Under the pieces are notes generated by a model. It saw nothing but the letters and a program-made list of their open reading frames with translations, did not search any database and was not told the DNA's origin. A program made the translations under genes and the position numbers. A stretch of DNA of 64,000 bases from Ruegeria haliotis (GTDB lineage: Bacteria > Pseudomonadota > Alphaproteobacteria > Rhodobacterales > Rhodobacteraceae), in contig NZ_JABXWT010000001.1 in NCBI RefSeq assembly GCF_013377785.1, forward strand, positions 372,001 to 436,000. Reading direction: 5' to 3'. Below are positions 8,385-18,000 of this stretch, in pieces. Every line of letters starts with the position of its first letter. The stretch's first letter is position 1.

Positions 8385-9142
8385 GCCAACCTCATCGGAA
8401 TGCCAGCTGCGGCCATGTGTTCTTTGGCCTCGCGGATCGTATACTCACCGAAATGGAAGATCGAGGCCGCCAGAACCGCACTTGCACGGCCTTCAGTCAC
8501 GCCTTCGACCAGATGGTCCAAGGTGCCAACACCGCCAGAGGCAATCACCGGAACATCGACAGCGTCCGAGATCGCGCGGGTCAGCGGCAGATTGAAACCG
8601 GCCTTGGTTCCGTCACGATCCATCGAGGTCAGCAGAATCTCGCCCGCACCCTTGGCGACCACGGTTTTGGCGAATTCAACCGCATCGATACCTGTGGGCT
8701 TGCGACCCCCATGGGTAAAAATCTCCCATTTTCCCGGGCTGACGGTCTTGGCGTCGATGGCGCACACGATGCATTGGCCGCCAAACTGGTCCGCAGCCTC
8801 GGCCACCACATCAGGATTCGCCACTGCGGCAGAGTTGAAACTGACCTTGTCTGCCCCGGCCAACAGCAGGGCCCGTACGTCTTCCTTCGTGCGCACGCCA
8901 CCACCTACGGTCAGCGGCACAAAACACTGTTCGGCGGTGCGCCGAACCACGTCAAACATCGTTCCGCGATTTTCATGTGTGGCGTGGATGTCCAGAAAAC
9001 AAATCTCGTCCGCACCGGCCGCATCATACGCCTTGGCCGATTCCACCGGATCGCCTGCATCACGCAGGCCAACGAAATTGACGCCCTTGACCACACGGCC
9101 ATCAGCAACATCAAGGCAGGGAATGATACGTGTTTTCAGCAT
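8381..9142 (-). CDS. hisF: Imidazole glycerol phosphate synthase cyclase subunit HisF
   Basis: A 253-residue (beta/alpha)8 barrel that uses ammonia from HisH to convert PRFAR into imidazole glycerol phosphate and AICAR. The catalytic aspartates are at the expected positions: Asp11 ([11 protein letters not shown]) and Asp130 (VCAIDAK). Phosphate-binding loops LTVGGGVRT and [13 protein letters not shown] are present. It lies just upstream of hisE and downstream of hisA, with two convergent or divergent exported-protein genes between hisA and hisF. Confidence 0.97.
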   Translation of the reverse strand: MLKTRIIPCLDVADGRVVKGVNFVGLRDAGDPVESAKAYDAAGADEICFLDIHATHENRGTMFDVVRRTAEQCFVPLTVGGGVRTKEDVRALLLAGADKVSFNSAAVANPDVVAEAADQFGGQCIVCAIDAKTVSPGKWEIFTHGGRKPTGIDAVEFAKTVVAKGAGEILLTSMDRDGTKAGFNLPLTRAISDAVDVPVIASGGVGTLDHLVEGVTEGRASAVLAASIFHFGEYTIREAKEHMAAAGIPMRLA

Positions 9143-9259
9143 GCGCCGTCCTTTGTTGGCGCACCTCTACCGGCAAAGCACCGCTGATGCCAGACTTGTG
9201 ATTGTCAGTCCTCTCAAACTCGTGAAAAATGCCCCCAAATTCATCAGGAGATCAATGAG

Positions 9260-9706
9260 ATGCGTAAACTCTTTTTGGCAACCACTTTCATTTTTGGAGG
9301 AGCTGTCGCAGCGATGGCAGACGACATTATCAAAGTTAACACGGACAAATCCGTGCCCGAGGCGCTGGATGCGCTTGAAGCTGCGGTTGGAAATGCGGGC
9401 GCAACCGTTTTTGCCCGTATCGATCACGCGGCAGGGGCGGAAAAGGTTGGCACGCCGATCCCGGCCAATCAGGTTCTGATCTTTGGCAACCCGGCGCTGG
9501 GTACACCCGCCATGCAGATCGACCCGCGCGCGGGGCTGTTTCTGCCGCTCAAGGTGCAGGCTTATGAGGATGAAAACGGTCAGGTCTGGCTGGCCTATGA
9601 AGATCCCAAGGAAACCATGGATGAGCTCGACGCGGTCGAAAAATCCCCGGTGATCGAGAAAATGCGCGGCGCACTCGCCAAGCTGACTGCAGCGGCGGCG
9701 CAATAG
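9260..9706 (+). CDS. Exported DUF302 protein
   Basis: A 148-residue protein with a Sec signal peptide ([14 protein letters not shown], cleavage after AVAAMA). The mature domain has the DUF302 pattern: [33 protein letters not shown], then [10 protein letters not shown] and [11 protein letters not shown]302 proteins are periplasmic or cytoplasmic small alpha/beta domains of unknown function. Starts at ATG after AGGAG. It is transcribed divergently from hisF, and a terminator-like hairpin follows. Confidence 0.85.
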   Translation: MRKLFLATTFIFGGAVAAMADDIIKVNTDKSVPEALDALEAAVGNAGATVFARIDHAAGAEKVGTPIPANQVLIFGNPALGTPAMQIDPRAGLFLPLKVQAYEDENGQVWLAYEDPKETMDELDAVEKSPVIEKMRGALAKLTAAAAQ

Positions 9707-9718
9707 CCAATGCCTTTG

Positions 9719-9737
9719 CCTGCCCAATTTGGGCAGG
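9719..9737 (+). terminator. Terminator-like hairpin after the DUF302 gene
   Basis: An 8-bp stem CCTGCCCA/TGGGCAGG with a 3-base loop directly follows the stop codon. The following sequence is pyrimidine-rich but has no long T run. Confidence 0.5.
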
Positions 9738-9823
9738 CTCCTTATCCATCTCCCCTCTTTTGCTGAAACAGCGCGTTTATGCTATTCTCGGCCTGTTTTA
9801 TTAGGTTTTTGGAGGGAAGATTG

Positions 9824-10198
9824 ATGATGATCTCATTGAAATCGTTTTGCATTGCCGCTGCTGTGACCTGCCTCACTGTTGGTTTCGCCCACGCGCAGGA
9901 ATTCATGACGAAGAAAGAACTACTGGCGACCTTTCCGGGCTCAACCCTATACGGCATTTCGAATGCCGACGGCAAAACGCCATGGGCCCAAGCCTACGGC
10001 AAAGGGCGGAAAAAGGGTAAGATTGCTGGAAACCATGGCGGAGACACATACGAGGCCACGTGGTTCGTTCAGGACGATCTGTGGTGCGAAGAATCGGAAA
10101 ACTACTCTTCTTGCTGGCAAGTCGTCCAAACCGGCGACAAAGAGTTTCAAGTCTACAAAGATGGTCAGCCTATGAAGAACCGCTGGAAAATGAAGTAG
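9824..10198 (+). CDS. Small exported protein, unknown function (possibly DUF995-like)
   Basis: A 124-residue protein whose signal peptide runs from MMISLKSFCIAAAV to cleavage after AHAQ. The mature domain has LLATFPGSTLYGI, WAQAYGKG and two paired cysteines (LWCEE and SCWQVV), then FQVYKDGQPM. The pattern resembles secreted DUF995-type proteins, but the match is weak. The ATG at 9824 has a strong GGAGGG site at 7 bases; a second ATG follows directly at 9827. It converges on hisA with only 15 bases between the stops. Confidence 0.7.
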   Translation: MMISLKSFCIAAAVTCLTVGFAHAQEFMTKKELLATFPGSTLYGISNADGKTPWAQAYGKGRKKGKIAGNHGGDTYEATWFVQDDLWCEESENYSSCWQVVQTGDKEFQVYKDGQPMKNRWKMK

Positions 10199-10213
10199 GA
10201 AGTCGCCCAGTCA

Positions 10214-10951
10214 CTAAGCGTGCGACTCATGTCCCTTCAGGACGGTCAGTGCCTCTTTCAGATCAATCGCGCCATCATACAGCGCCCGGCCTGAAATCGC
10301 ACCGTTCAGATCAACGCCGCAGTCACGCAATGCGATCAGGTCGTCCAGCGAGCTGACCCCGCCCGATGCGATCACCGGGATCGAAACGGCGCGGGCCAGT
10401 GCCGCTGTCGCCTCGATATTCGGACCCTGCATCGCGCCATCGCGATTGATGTCGGTGTAAATGATCGCTGCAACGCCTGCGTCCTCGAAACTGCGCGCCA
10501 GATCGGTGACCTGCACGTTGGTTTCCTCGGCCCAACCCTTGGTGGCCACCATGCCGTTGCGGGCGTCAATGCCCACGGCGACCTTGCGGGGAAAGGCTTT
10601 GGCCGCCTCGCGCACCAGATCTGGGTTCTCGACCGCGACAGTGCCCAGAATCACCCGCGCCAGGCCTTTATCCAGCCAAGTTTCAATCGTGGTCATGTCG
10701 CGGATGCCGCCGCCCAGTTGGGCGGGCACGTTGCAGGCCTTCAAAATGGCCTCGACCGGGGCGGCATTGACCGGCTCACCGGCAAAGGCACCGTTCAGGT
10801 CGACCAGATGCAGCCAGTCGCACCCGGCCTCGACAAAAGCGCGGGCTTGGGCCGCCGGGTCCTCGTTGAATACGGTGGCCTTGTCCATTTCACCGCGCAG
10901 CAGGCGCACGGCCTGGCCGTCTTTGAGGTCGATGGCGGGGTAGAGGATCAT
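10214..10951 (-). CDS. hisA: HisA: ProFAR (phosphoribosyl-formimino-AICAR ribotide) isomerase
   Basis: A 245-residue (beta/alpha)8 barrel catalysing the Amadori isomerisation of ProFAR to PRFAR. The catalytic aspartates are visible at Asp8 (YPAIDLKDG) and Asp129 (AVGIDARNG). Phosphate-binding loops are QLGGGIRD and [14 protein letters not shown]. It belongs to the minus-strand histidine set and is separated from hisH by a plus-strand DUF2147 gene. Confidence 0.97.
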   Translation of the reverse strand: MILYPAIDLKDGQAVRLLRGEMDKATVFNEDPAAQARAFVEAGCDWLHLVDLNGAFAGEPVNAAPVEAILKACNVPAQLGGGIRDMTTIETWLDKGLARVILGTVAVENPDLVREAAKAFPRKVAVGIDARNGMVATKGWAEETNVQVTDLARSFEDAGVAAIIYTDINRDGAMQGPNIEATAALARAVSIPVIASGGVSSLDDLIALRDCGVDLNGAISGRALYDGAIDLKEALTVLKGHESHA

Positions 10952-11084
10952 TTCGGGCGGCCCTATATCACTGTTACACGCGCGGGATATCGCACAGGCA
11001 GGGCAGGGGATGCAACGCGACGCAAAGTCAGTCTTGCCGGAATGTCACCTGCGGGTCAGACTGAGGCAAAACAGGGAGACTATA

Positions 11085-11486
11085 ATGAAGAAATTCACAC
11101 TTGCTGCGGTATTTGCGACGTTGGCCACAGGCGCGATGGCGGCCGATCCGGTTGACGGGCTCTGGAAGACCGCGCCGGGCGACACGGGCGGTTATCTGCA
11201 TGTCTCGATTGCCGAGTGCGGCAGCGCCATTTGTGGCACCATCGATACGGCGTTTGATAAAGATGGCAATGAGCAGCTGGAATACGAAAATCTGGGCAAA
11301 CAGATCATCTGGGACATGATCCCGGAAGGTAACGGCACCTATGCAAACGGCAAGATTTGGGCTCCGGATCGCGACAAGACCTATAGCTCCAAGATGTCAC
11401 TGGACGGGCAAAACAAGCTGACGGTCAAAGGTTGCGCTGTCGGCGGTCTGGTCTGTCGTGGGCAGAACTGGACGCGCGTTCAGTAA
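11085..11486 (+). CDS. Exported DUF2147 protein
   Basis: A 133-residue protein with a Sec signal (MKKFTLAAVFATLATG, cleavage after AMAA). The mature DUF2147 domain has GLWKTAPGD, a Cys pair in IAECGSAICGTI, and GKIWAPDRDKTYSSKMSL followed by GCAVGGLVCRGQNW. In this family the C-terminal part forms a beta-barrel of unknown ligand. The ATG at 11085 has GGGAG upstream. It lies between hisA and hisH, divergent from hisA and convergent with hisH. Confidence 0.85.
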   Translation: MKKFTLAAVFATLATGAMAADPVDGLWKTAPGDTGGYLHVSIAECGSAICGTIDTAFDKDGNEQLEYENLGKQIIWDMIPEGNGTYANGKIWAPDRDKTYSSKMSLDGQNKLTVKGCAVGGLVCRGQNWTRVQ

Positions 11487-11490
11487 ACGT

Positions 11491-12129
11491 CTAAGGCGCC
11501 CAGGTCAGGAAATTCCCGATCATGCGCAGGCCCACATCCTGACTTTTTTCGGGGTGGAACTGCATGCCAACCATCGTGTCGCGGCCAATCACGGCCGTGA
11601 CCTCTTGGCCATACTCCACATAAGCCAATCGCTGCGCGGGATCGGTGACACGGAAATGGTAGGAATGCACAAAATAGGTGTGATCGCCTGACTTCACTCC
11701 GGCAAACACCGGATGCTCGCTTTCCAGAACCAGATCATTCCAGCCCATATGCGGGACCTTCAGCGCGCTGTCTGACGGTTCAATCCGGACTACGTCGCCT
11801 GCGACCCAGTTCAACCCGTCCGTCTCGTTGTATTCATGGCCTTTGGTGGCCATCAATTGCATGCCCACGCAGATGCCCAGAAACGGCCGGCCTTTTTGCT
11901 CGACCGCCTCGACCATCGCGTCATAGATGCCTTTGTGCCCACGCAATTCAGTGGCGCAGGCCGGAAAAGCCCCATCGCCAGGCAGTACCAAACGATCGGC
12001 CTTTGCCACGACATCCGCGTCCGAAGTCACAACAACTTCGCCCGCATCCACCTCGCGCGCCACGCGCTGAAACGCTTTTTCTGCCGAATGCAGATTACCA
12101 CTTTCGTAGTCGATAATGGCAGTCAGCAT
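11491..12129 (-). CDS. hisH: Imidazole glycerol phosphate synthase glutaminase subunit HisH
   Basis: A class I glutamine amidotransferase of 212 residues that supplies ammonia to HisF. Nucleophile Cys87 lies in FLGICVGMQ. The catalytic His-Glu pair is in GMQFHPEKSQ near residue 194. The oxyanion segment PGDGAFPAC is near the N terminus. It abuts hisB directly (one base between the stop of hisB and the start of hisH), so hisB-hisH form a unit. Confidence 0.96.
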   Translation of the reverse strand: MLTAIIDYESGNLHSAEKAFQRVAREVDAGEVVVTSDADVVAKADRLVLPGDGAFPACATELRGHKGIYDAMVEAVEQKGRPFLGICVGMQLMATKGHEYNETDGLNWVAGDVVRIEPSDSALKVPHMGWNDLVLESEHPVFAGVKSGDHTYFVHSYHFRVTDPAQRLAYVEYGQEVTAVIGRDTMVGMQFHPEKSQDVGLRMIGNFLTWAP

Positions 12130-12717
12130 TTAGAGCGCACCCTTGGTCGAGGGAATCGCATCCGCCTTGCGCGGATCGGTTTCGACCGCCAGACGCAGGG
12201 CGCGCGCGATAGCCTTGAAGACAGCCTCGGCAATGTGGTGGCTGTTGAACCCGTGCAACTGGTCGATATGCAGCGTGATACCGCCATGGGTGCTCAGCGC
12301 CTGAAAGAACTCACGCACCAGTTCGGTGTCGAATGCACCGATCTTGGGGGTTGGTAGATTCACGTTCCAGATCAGAAAGGGCCGCCCCGACAGGTCCAGC
12401 GCACAGCGCACCTGCGCATCGTCCATTGGCAGGTGACATTCGCCATAGCGACGGATGCCTTTTTTGTCGCCCAAGGCCTGTGTCAGTGCCTGACCCAGCG
12501 CGATGCCGGTATCCTCGACCGTGTGGTGATCGTCGATATGGTAATCGCCTTCAGCGCGGATGGTCATGTCGATCAGCGAGTGGCGTGCCAACTGGTCCAG
12601 CATATGATCAAAAAACCCGACGCCGGTCTGGTTGTCATAACTGCCAGTGCCGTCCAGATTGACCTCGACCGAGATTTTGGTCTCGGCGGTTTTACGGCTG
12701 ATCGTCGCGCTGCGCAT
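12130..12717 (-). CDS. hisB: Imidazoleglycerol-phosphate dehydratase HisB
   Basis: A 195-residue monofunctional dehydratase (no N-terminal phosphatase domain). It has the histidine-rich metal motifs that bind two manganese ions: [36 protein letters not shown] and [14 protein letters not shown]. It is the first gene of the minus-strand histidine set in this window. Confidence 0.96.
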   Translation of the reverse strand: MRSATISRKTAETKISVEVNLDGTGSYDNQTGVGFFDHMLDQLARHSLIDMTIRAEGDYHIDDHHTVEDTGIALGQALTQALGDKKGIRRYGECHLPMDDAQVRCALDLSGRPFLIWNVNLPTPKIGAFDTELVREFFQALSTHGGITLHIDQLHGFNSHHIAEAVFKAIARALRLAVETDPRKADAIPSTKGAL

Positions 12718-12871
12718 GGGCGAATTCCTTTTGCTTCAGGCGCGCTTATAGACGGGGTGGGGCGGATTGATCCAGAGCAAGCGTGGCAATCGCTGCAATC
12801 TGTTGCAGGGGATTGCACCCGTAAGCCCGCCATGCCAGCCTGCCGCCAACTCAACCAACAAGGCCAGCGCC

Positions 12872-13111
12872 ATGTCCACCTGCGTTTTCATCCAGATCCG
12901 TTGCACCCCCGGTACCACCTATAAGGTCGCCGAAGAGATCGCGCTGCGGGAAATTCACTCGGAATTGTACTCGACCAGCGGCGAATACGACCTGCTGCTG
13001 AAACTCTACATCCCGGAAACCGACGATGTGGGCCATTTCATCAACGAAAACCTACTGGTGATCCCGAATATCGAGCGTTCATTGACCACCATGACCTTCA
13101 AAGCGTTCTGA
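12872..13111 (+). CDS. Stand-alone Lrp/AsnC ligand-binding (RAM) domain protein
   Basis: A 79-residue protein consisting only of the ligand-binding, oligomerising alpha/beta sandwich of Lrp/AsnC regulators (VFIQIRCTPGTTYKVAEEIA, with core GEYDLLLKLYI and a C-terminal IERSLTTMTFKAF). The DNA-binding helix-turn-helix is absent. Such proteins may sense amino acids and act on full-length partners, which is inference. The ATG at 12872 is chosen because the domain begins there; a GGCCAGCG stretch lies upstream. It diverges from hisB, which makes a sensing role near histidine biosynthesis attractive but unproven. Confidence 0.8.
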   Translation: MSTCVFIQIRCTPGTTYKVAEEIALREIHSELYSTSGEYDLLLKLYIPETDDVGHFINENLLVIPNIERSLTTMTFKAF

Positions 13112-13114
13112 GGC

Positions 13115-13981
13115 CTATCCCAACTCAAACGTAGTGACGCCGTAGATACGGCTTAGATCGATGTCCGGCTCGTGGTCGGAATACATCCGCGCCGTTTCGA
13201 ACACCTTGTCCAGCCCAAGCTGCGCCGCCAGCGCAAAGGCGGCGTCGTTGGGTTGGGGCATGTCGATGAACACCTCGGACCCGCTGTGACCCGCTGGAAT
13301 GGCAGCCATCAGGCTGGCCAGCAGAGCCTGCGCGATCCCCGCATCATCGGCAAAGAGTGGCCCGATCTTATATCCCGTCTGGCAAGGCCTGAGAGTTGCA
13401 TATCCTTGGATTTTCCCATTCCCGGAATACATGCGGGACGTATGGCTAGGAGCGTTCAGCCAGCTTCGCAGGAACGCATCACGTGGAGCGGGAAACAGGT
13501 GCCGGTCATACGCAATCAGATCCGCCGATGCGTCTGTGATCTCTGCCACATCGGTGTTGCCTGCGGGACCAAGCTTTGCCTGTATCCCGGCGACTGTGCC
13601 GCTGAAGCGATAGTTGTTGTAGGCAAAGGTGAAGCCGGATTTGCGATAATTATCCTGCTGCTCGACCACACCGTCCAGCCCCATATTGCGACCAGTGCAA
13701 TGCGCCAGGGCGTGCTGGGCAATCTCCAGCCCGTGCCCCGAGCCGCGATATTCGGGCCGAACGATGTAGAAGCCCAGAAACGAAAACACATCATCGTAAT
13801 TCACCGCCGAGACTGACGCGATCATCTCGCCATCCAGAAACCCGCCCAGAAATCCATCCGGGTCTGTGGTGCGGAAACAGGTGGCGTCATGGTGTCCGGG
13901 GTTCCAGCCTTCGCGCCCGGCCCAGTCCACGGCATTCTGCAGCTCGTCTGGGGTCAGGGGACGAATGATATAGTCCGACAT
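13115..13981 (-). CDS. GNAT acetyltransferase with C-terminal GNAT-like domain
   Basis: A 288-residue protein. The N-terminal GNAT fold shows the acetyl-CoA loop region (GFYIVRPEYRGSGHGLEIAQHAL) and a QDNYRKSGF motif. The C-terminal half (AYDRHLFPAPRDAFLRSWL and YATLRPCQTGYKIGPLFADD) is a second, GNAT-like domain typical of the YitH/acetyltransf_18 type. The substrate is unknown. It converges with the RAM-domain gene, with 3 bases between stops. Confidence 0.8.
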   Translation of the reverse strand: MSDYIIRPLTPDELQNAVDWAGREGWNPGHHDATCFRTTDPDGFLGGFLDGEMIASVSAVNYDDVFSFLGFYIVRPEYRGSGHGLEIAQHALAHCTGRNMGLDGVVEQQDNYRKSGFTFAYNNYRFSGTVAGIQAKLGPAGNTDVAEITDASADLIAYDRHLFPAPRDAFLRSWLNAPSHTSRMYSGNGKIQGYATLRPCQTGYKIGPLFADDAGIAQALLASLMAAIPAGHSGSEVFIDMPQPNDAAFALAAQLGLDKVFETARMYSDHEPDIDLSRIYGVTTFELG

Positions 13982-14065
13982 AGGGGGCTCCGCTCGTGGG
14001 GAATTTCACGGTCAGAATGGCGCAACGCCACACGAAGAACCAGCATGTTCGGAGTGGTTAGTATC

Positions 14066-14140
14066 TGGAGCGGGCGAGGCGATTCGAACGCCCGACCCTA
14101 ACCTTGGCAAGGTTATGCTCTACCCCTGAGCTACGCCCGC
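14066..14140 (-). tRNA. tRNA-Gly (GCC), copy 1
   Basis: The minus strand shows acceptor stem GCGGGCG/CGCCCGC, anticodon GCC in AACCTTGCCAAGGTT, the T-loop GTTCGAATC and an encoded CCA. A 9-bp inverted repeat (TAGTATCTG/CAGATACTA) flanks the gene and would extend the acceptor helix in the precursor. Confidence 0.95.
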
Positions 14141-14174
14141 ATCAGATACTATGTGCGACCTTTCGGTCTCTCAA

Positions 14175-14249
14175 TGGAGCGGGCGAGGCGATTCGAACGC
14201 CCGACCCTAACCTTGGCAAGGTTATGCTCTACCCCTGAGCTACGCCCGC
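14175..14249 (-). tRNA. tRNA-Gly (GCC), copy 2
   Basis: The mature sequence is identical to copy 1, 34 bases away, and also has encoded CCA. The flanks CTCAACGG and CCATTGAG are complementary except for one mismatch, so this precursor too can extend its acceptor stem. Confidence 0.95.
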
Positions 14250-14400
14250 GCCGTTGAGTGAGGAGGGATGTATAAATTCCCACGCTGGCCTGCAAGCGGA
14301 AAAACACATCAAAGCGGAAAAATCTTTTTGCGACGGAAGGGCGCTCCTGATCCGTTCAAGAACCAGTGCATATCAAAAAGACAATGGCGGAGGTAAAATA

Positions 14401-14553
14401 ATGGCACGCGTTGAAGACGTTAAGATGGCAGCGCTGGTCGCGATGATTCTGCTGGCCGCAGCGATCTCGGGGCAAGGTAAGGATAGGGTGGGTCAGGTTG
14501 AGCCATTTCTTATGCAAGCACCTGCAATCGAAACGCAGGTCTTGGCGGGATAA
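14401..14553 (+). CDS. Small single-helix membrane or exported protein
   Basis: A 50-residue ORF beginning MARVEDVKMAAL, with one hydrophobic stretch (AALVAMILLAAAIS) and a polar tail. A strong GGAGGT site lies 8 bases before the ATG, which is the main support that it is translated. Function is not recognised. Confidence 0.5.
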   Translation: MARVEDVKMAALVAMILLAAAISGQGKDRVGQVEPFLMQAPAIETQVLAG

Positions 14554-14568
14554 AACCCGCGGGCCCGG

Positions 14569-14952
14569 TCAAAGTGCCAGAACGAGGTTCGCAAGGGCTG
14601 CCACCAGAATGGCGGCGAAAGTCAAAACCATGCCGATCTGGCGCAGAATCACGATCTGAGGGGTGCGGCCAAACCCATAGGCGTGCAGCAAGCGACCCGC
14701 CAGCAGCGTCAGGCCCAACAGGTTCACCATCAAACCGCTCGCGCCCTGTAGCTCGACCATGGCAATCAACAGCAGGGCAAAGGGGGCATATTCGGCGCAG
14801 TTGGCCTGTGTCCGCATGGCCTTGATCATCGTCTTGTCACCGCCATCACCGACCGAGATCTTGCCGCTTCGGCGGGTCGCGATAACCTTGGCGCTCAGTG
14901 CGACGTAGAGAATGGCTATGAGTGCGGCATAGATCGGGGTAATGGCAAGCAT
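14569..14952 (-). CDS. MAPEG family membrane protein
   Basis: A 127-residue protein with four hydrophobic helices. It has the MAPEG signature around KTMIKAMRTQANCAEYAPFALLLIAMVE (core RTQANCAEYAPF) and RLLHAYGFGR. MAPEG proteins are glutathione-dependent membrane enzymes or relatives; bacterial members of this type mostly lack a known substrate. The ATG at 14952 follows GGAGG at 7 bases; an in-frame earlier ATG lacks such a site. Confidence 0.85.
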   Translation of the reverse strand: MLAITPIYAALIAILYVALSAKVIATRRSGKISVGDGGDKTMIKAMRTQANCAEYAPFALLLIAMVELQGASGLMVNLLGLTLLAGRLLHAYGFGRTPQIVILRQIGMVLTFAAILVAALANLVLAL

Positions 14953-15029
14953 GTGGGGCCTCCGTCGAGTCACAGAAAAGGCCGCACAGTTTCCCGCGCG
15001 GCCCTTCCGACATTAGTCAGTTTTACAAG

Positions 15030-18000
15030 TTATTCCAGTTCGACCAGCAAGTCCTTGGCGTCAATCTGGCTGCCGGGCTGGATATGAACGGCCTTGACCG
15101 TCGCATCGCGCTCGGCATGGATGCCCGTTTCCATCTTCATCGCCTCGATGGTCAGCAGCATGTCGCCTTCCTTGACCTCTTGGCCTGCAGTCACGGCCAC
15201 AGTCGCAACAACACCCGGCATCGGCGCACCAACATGGTTGGCATTGCCGACCTCGGCCTTGGGCCGCGCCTGCGTGGTCGATGTCACCATACGGTTCGGC
15301 ACCCGGATCACCCGCGGCTGACCGTTGAGCTCAAAGAACACTTTGACCTCACCTTTTTCGTCTGTCTCGCCAATGGCCTGACAGCGGATTTCCAGCGTCT
15401 TGCCCGGATCGATCTCAGCCGCGATCTCTTCGCCCGGCTCCATGCCGTAAAAGAAGGTGCGTGTTGGCAGGGTGCGGACCGGGCCATAGATCCGATGGCG
15501 GCCCATGTAGTCCAGGAACACCTTGGGATACATCAGATAGCCGTTCAGATCCTCGTCGTCGACCTCTTTGCCGTCCAGTTCCTTGGACAGCTCGGCGCGG
15601 GTGGCTTCCAGATCGACAGCGTCAACACCTTTGCCCGGACGTTCGGTATTCGGGGCCTCGTCCTTCAACACCTTGGTGATGATCGTGTCCGGGAACCCGC
15701 CCGGAGGCTGCCCCAGATTGCCGCGCATCATGTCCACGACCGAATCGGGGAATGCGACGTCGGTGGCCGGGTCCTCGACCTGCGCGCGAGTCAGGCCCTG
15801 ACTGACCATCATCAGCGCCATGTCGCCAACAACCTTGGATGAGGGCGTCACCTTGACGATGTCACCAAACATCCGGTTCACATCCGCATACATCTGCGCC
15901 ACTTCGTGCCACCGCTCTTCCAGCCCCAACGAGCGCGCCTGCGCCTTGAGGTTGGTAAACTGACCGCCGGGCATCTCGTGCAGATACACTTCGGACGCGG
16001 GGGCCTGCAGGCTGGATTCGAACGCCGCATACTGACCGCGCACGCCTTCGAAATAGTCGCTGATCTCGCGGATCGCTTTGATGTCCAATCCGGTGTCGCG
16101 ATCGGTGTGTCGCAGCGCCTCGACCACAGTGCCCAGCGTCGCCTGAGAGGTGTTGCCGCTGAAGCTGTCCATGGCGCAATCCACTGCATCCACGCCAGCC
16201 TCGGACGCCGCCAGAATGGTCGCACTGGCGATGCCAGCCGTGTCGTGGGTGTGGAAGTGGATCGGCAACCCGACCTCTTCCTTCAGCGCGCGGATCAGGA
16301 TCTTGGCCGACGCTGGTTTCAGGAGTCCCGCCATATCCTTCAGGCCCAGCACATGGGCGCCTGCATCGCGCAGCTCTTTCGCCATGCCGACATAGTATTT
16401 CAGATCATACTTGGCGCGGTCCGGGTCCAGAATATCGCCGGTATAACAAACAGTGCCTTCACAGATCTTGTTGTTCTCGATCACGGCATCCATCGCCACG
16501 CGCATGTTTTCGACCCAGTTCAGCGAGTCGAACACACGGAAGACATCGATACCAGTTGCGGCCTGACGGACGAATTCCCGCACTACGTTGTCAGGATAGT
16601 TGGTATATCCAACGCCGTTCGCGCCGCGCAGCAGCATCTGGGTCATCAGGTTCGGCATCGCCTCGCGCAAGTCGCGCAGGCGCTGCCATGGGCATTCCTG
16701 CAAGAAGCGATAGGCCACGTCGAATGTCGCACCGCCCCAGCATTCGACCGAAAACAGTTGCGGCAAGTTGGCCGCATAAGTTGGCGCCACCTTGATCATA
16801 TCGACCGAGCGCATCCGCGTCGCCAGTAGTGACTGATGCCCGTCCCGCATGGTGGTGTCGGTGATCAGCAATTGGCGCTGCGCCTTCATCCAGTCGGCAA
16901 CCGCCTGTGGGCCTTTCTGCTCCAACAGATTGCGGGTGCCCATTTGCGGTTCAGCCTTGGGCGCGGGGGCCTTGGCCTCTTTCAGGTCGGCGCGCGGTTC
17001 GGGGCGGTCTTTGGTTTCGGGGTGCCCGTTTACCGTGATGTCCGCGATATAGGTCAGAACCTTGGTGCCGCGGTCACGGCGACGCTTGAAGGTGAACAGG
17101 TCCGGCGTCGTGTCGATGAACTTGGTGGTGTATTCATTCGACAGGAAGGTCGGGTGCTTCAGCAGGTTGATGACAAAGTCGATATTGGTGCTGACGCCGC
17201 GAATACGGAATTCGCGCAGCGCCCGGTCCATCCGGCTGATAGCAGCCTGCGGTGTTTGCGCCTTGGCTGTCACCTTGGTCAGCAACGAGTCGTAATACCG
17301 CGTGATCACCCCACCCGCATAGGCCGTACCACCATCTAAACGGATGCCCATCCCGGTGGCCGAGCGGTAGGCAGTGATCCGGCCATAATCGGGGATAAAG
17401 TTGTTCTGCGGGTCCTCGGTGGTAATCCGCGTCTGTAGGGCGTGACCGGTCAGATGCACATCTGCCTGACTGGCGGCGCCAGTGGCTTCGGCCAGCGTCT
17501 TGCCCTCGGCAATCAGGATTTGCGCCTGAACGATGTCGATACCGGTCACTTCTTCGGTGACGGTGTGTTCAACCTGCACACGCGGGTTCACTTCGATGAA
17601 GTAGAACTTGCCGGATTCCATATCCATCAGGAATTCAACGGTGCCCGCGCATTCATAATTCACATGGGCGCAGATCTTACGGCCGAGTTCACAAATCTCG
17701 GTGCGCTGCGCGTCGCTCAGATACGGGGCAGGGGCGCGTTCAACGACCTTCTGATTCCGGCGCTGGACCGAGCAGTCGCGTTCATACAGGTGATAAATCT
17801 CACCATGCTTGTCGCCCAGAATCTGCACCTCGACATGGCGGGCTCGGGTGATCATCTTTTCCAGATACCCCTCGCCGTTGCCAAACGCCGCCTCGGCCTC
17901 GCGGCGGCCTTCCAGCACTTTCTCTTCCAGCTCATCCTCAGACTCGATCGGGCGCATGCCGCGCCCACCGCCACCCCAGGACGCCTTGAGCATCAGCGGA

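Noticed and set aside
8370-9479. 369-codon plus-strand frame across hisF
   Set aside because: Shadow of hisF that also runs into the DUF302 gene in the wrong frame.
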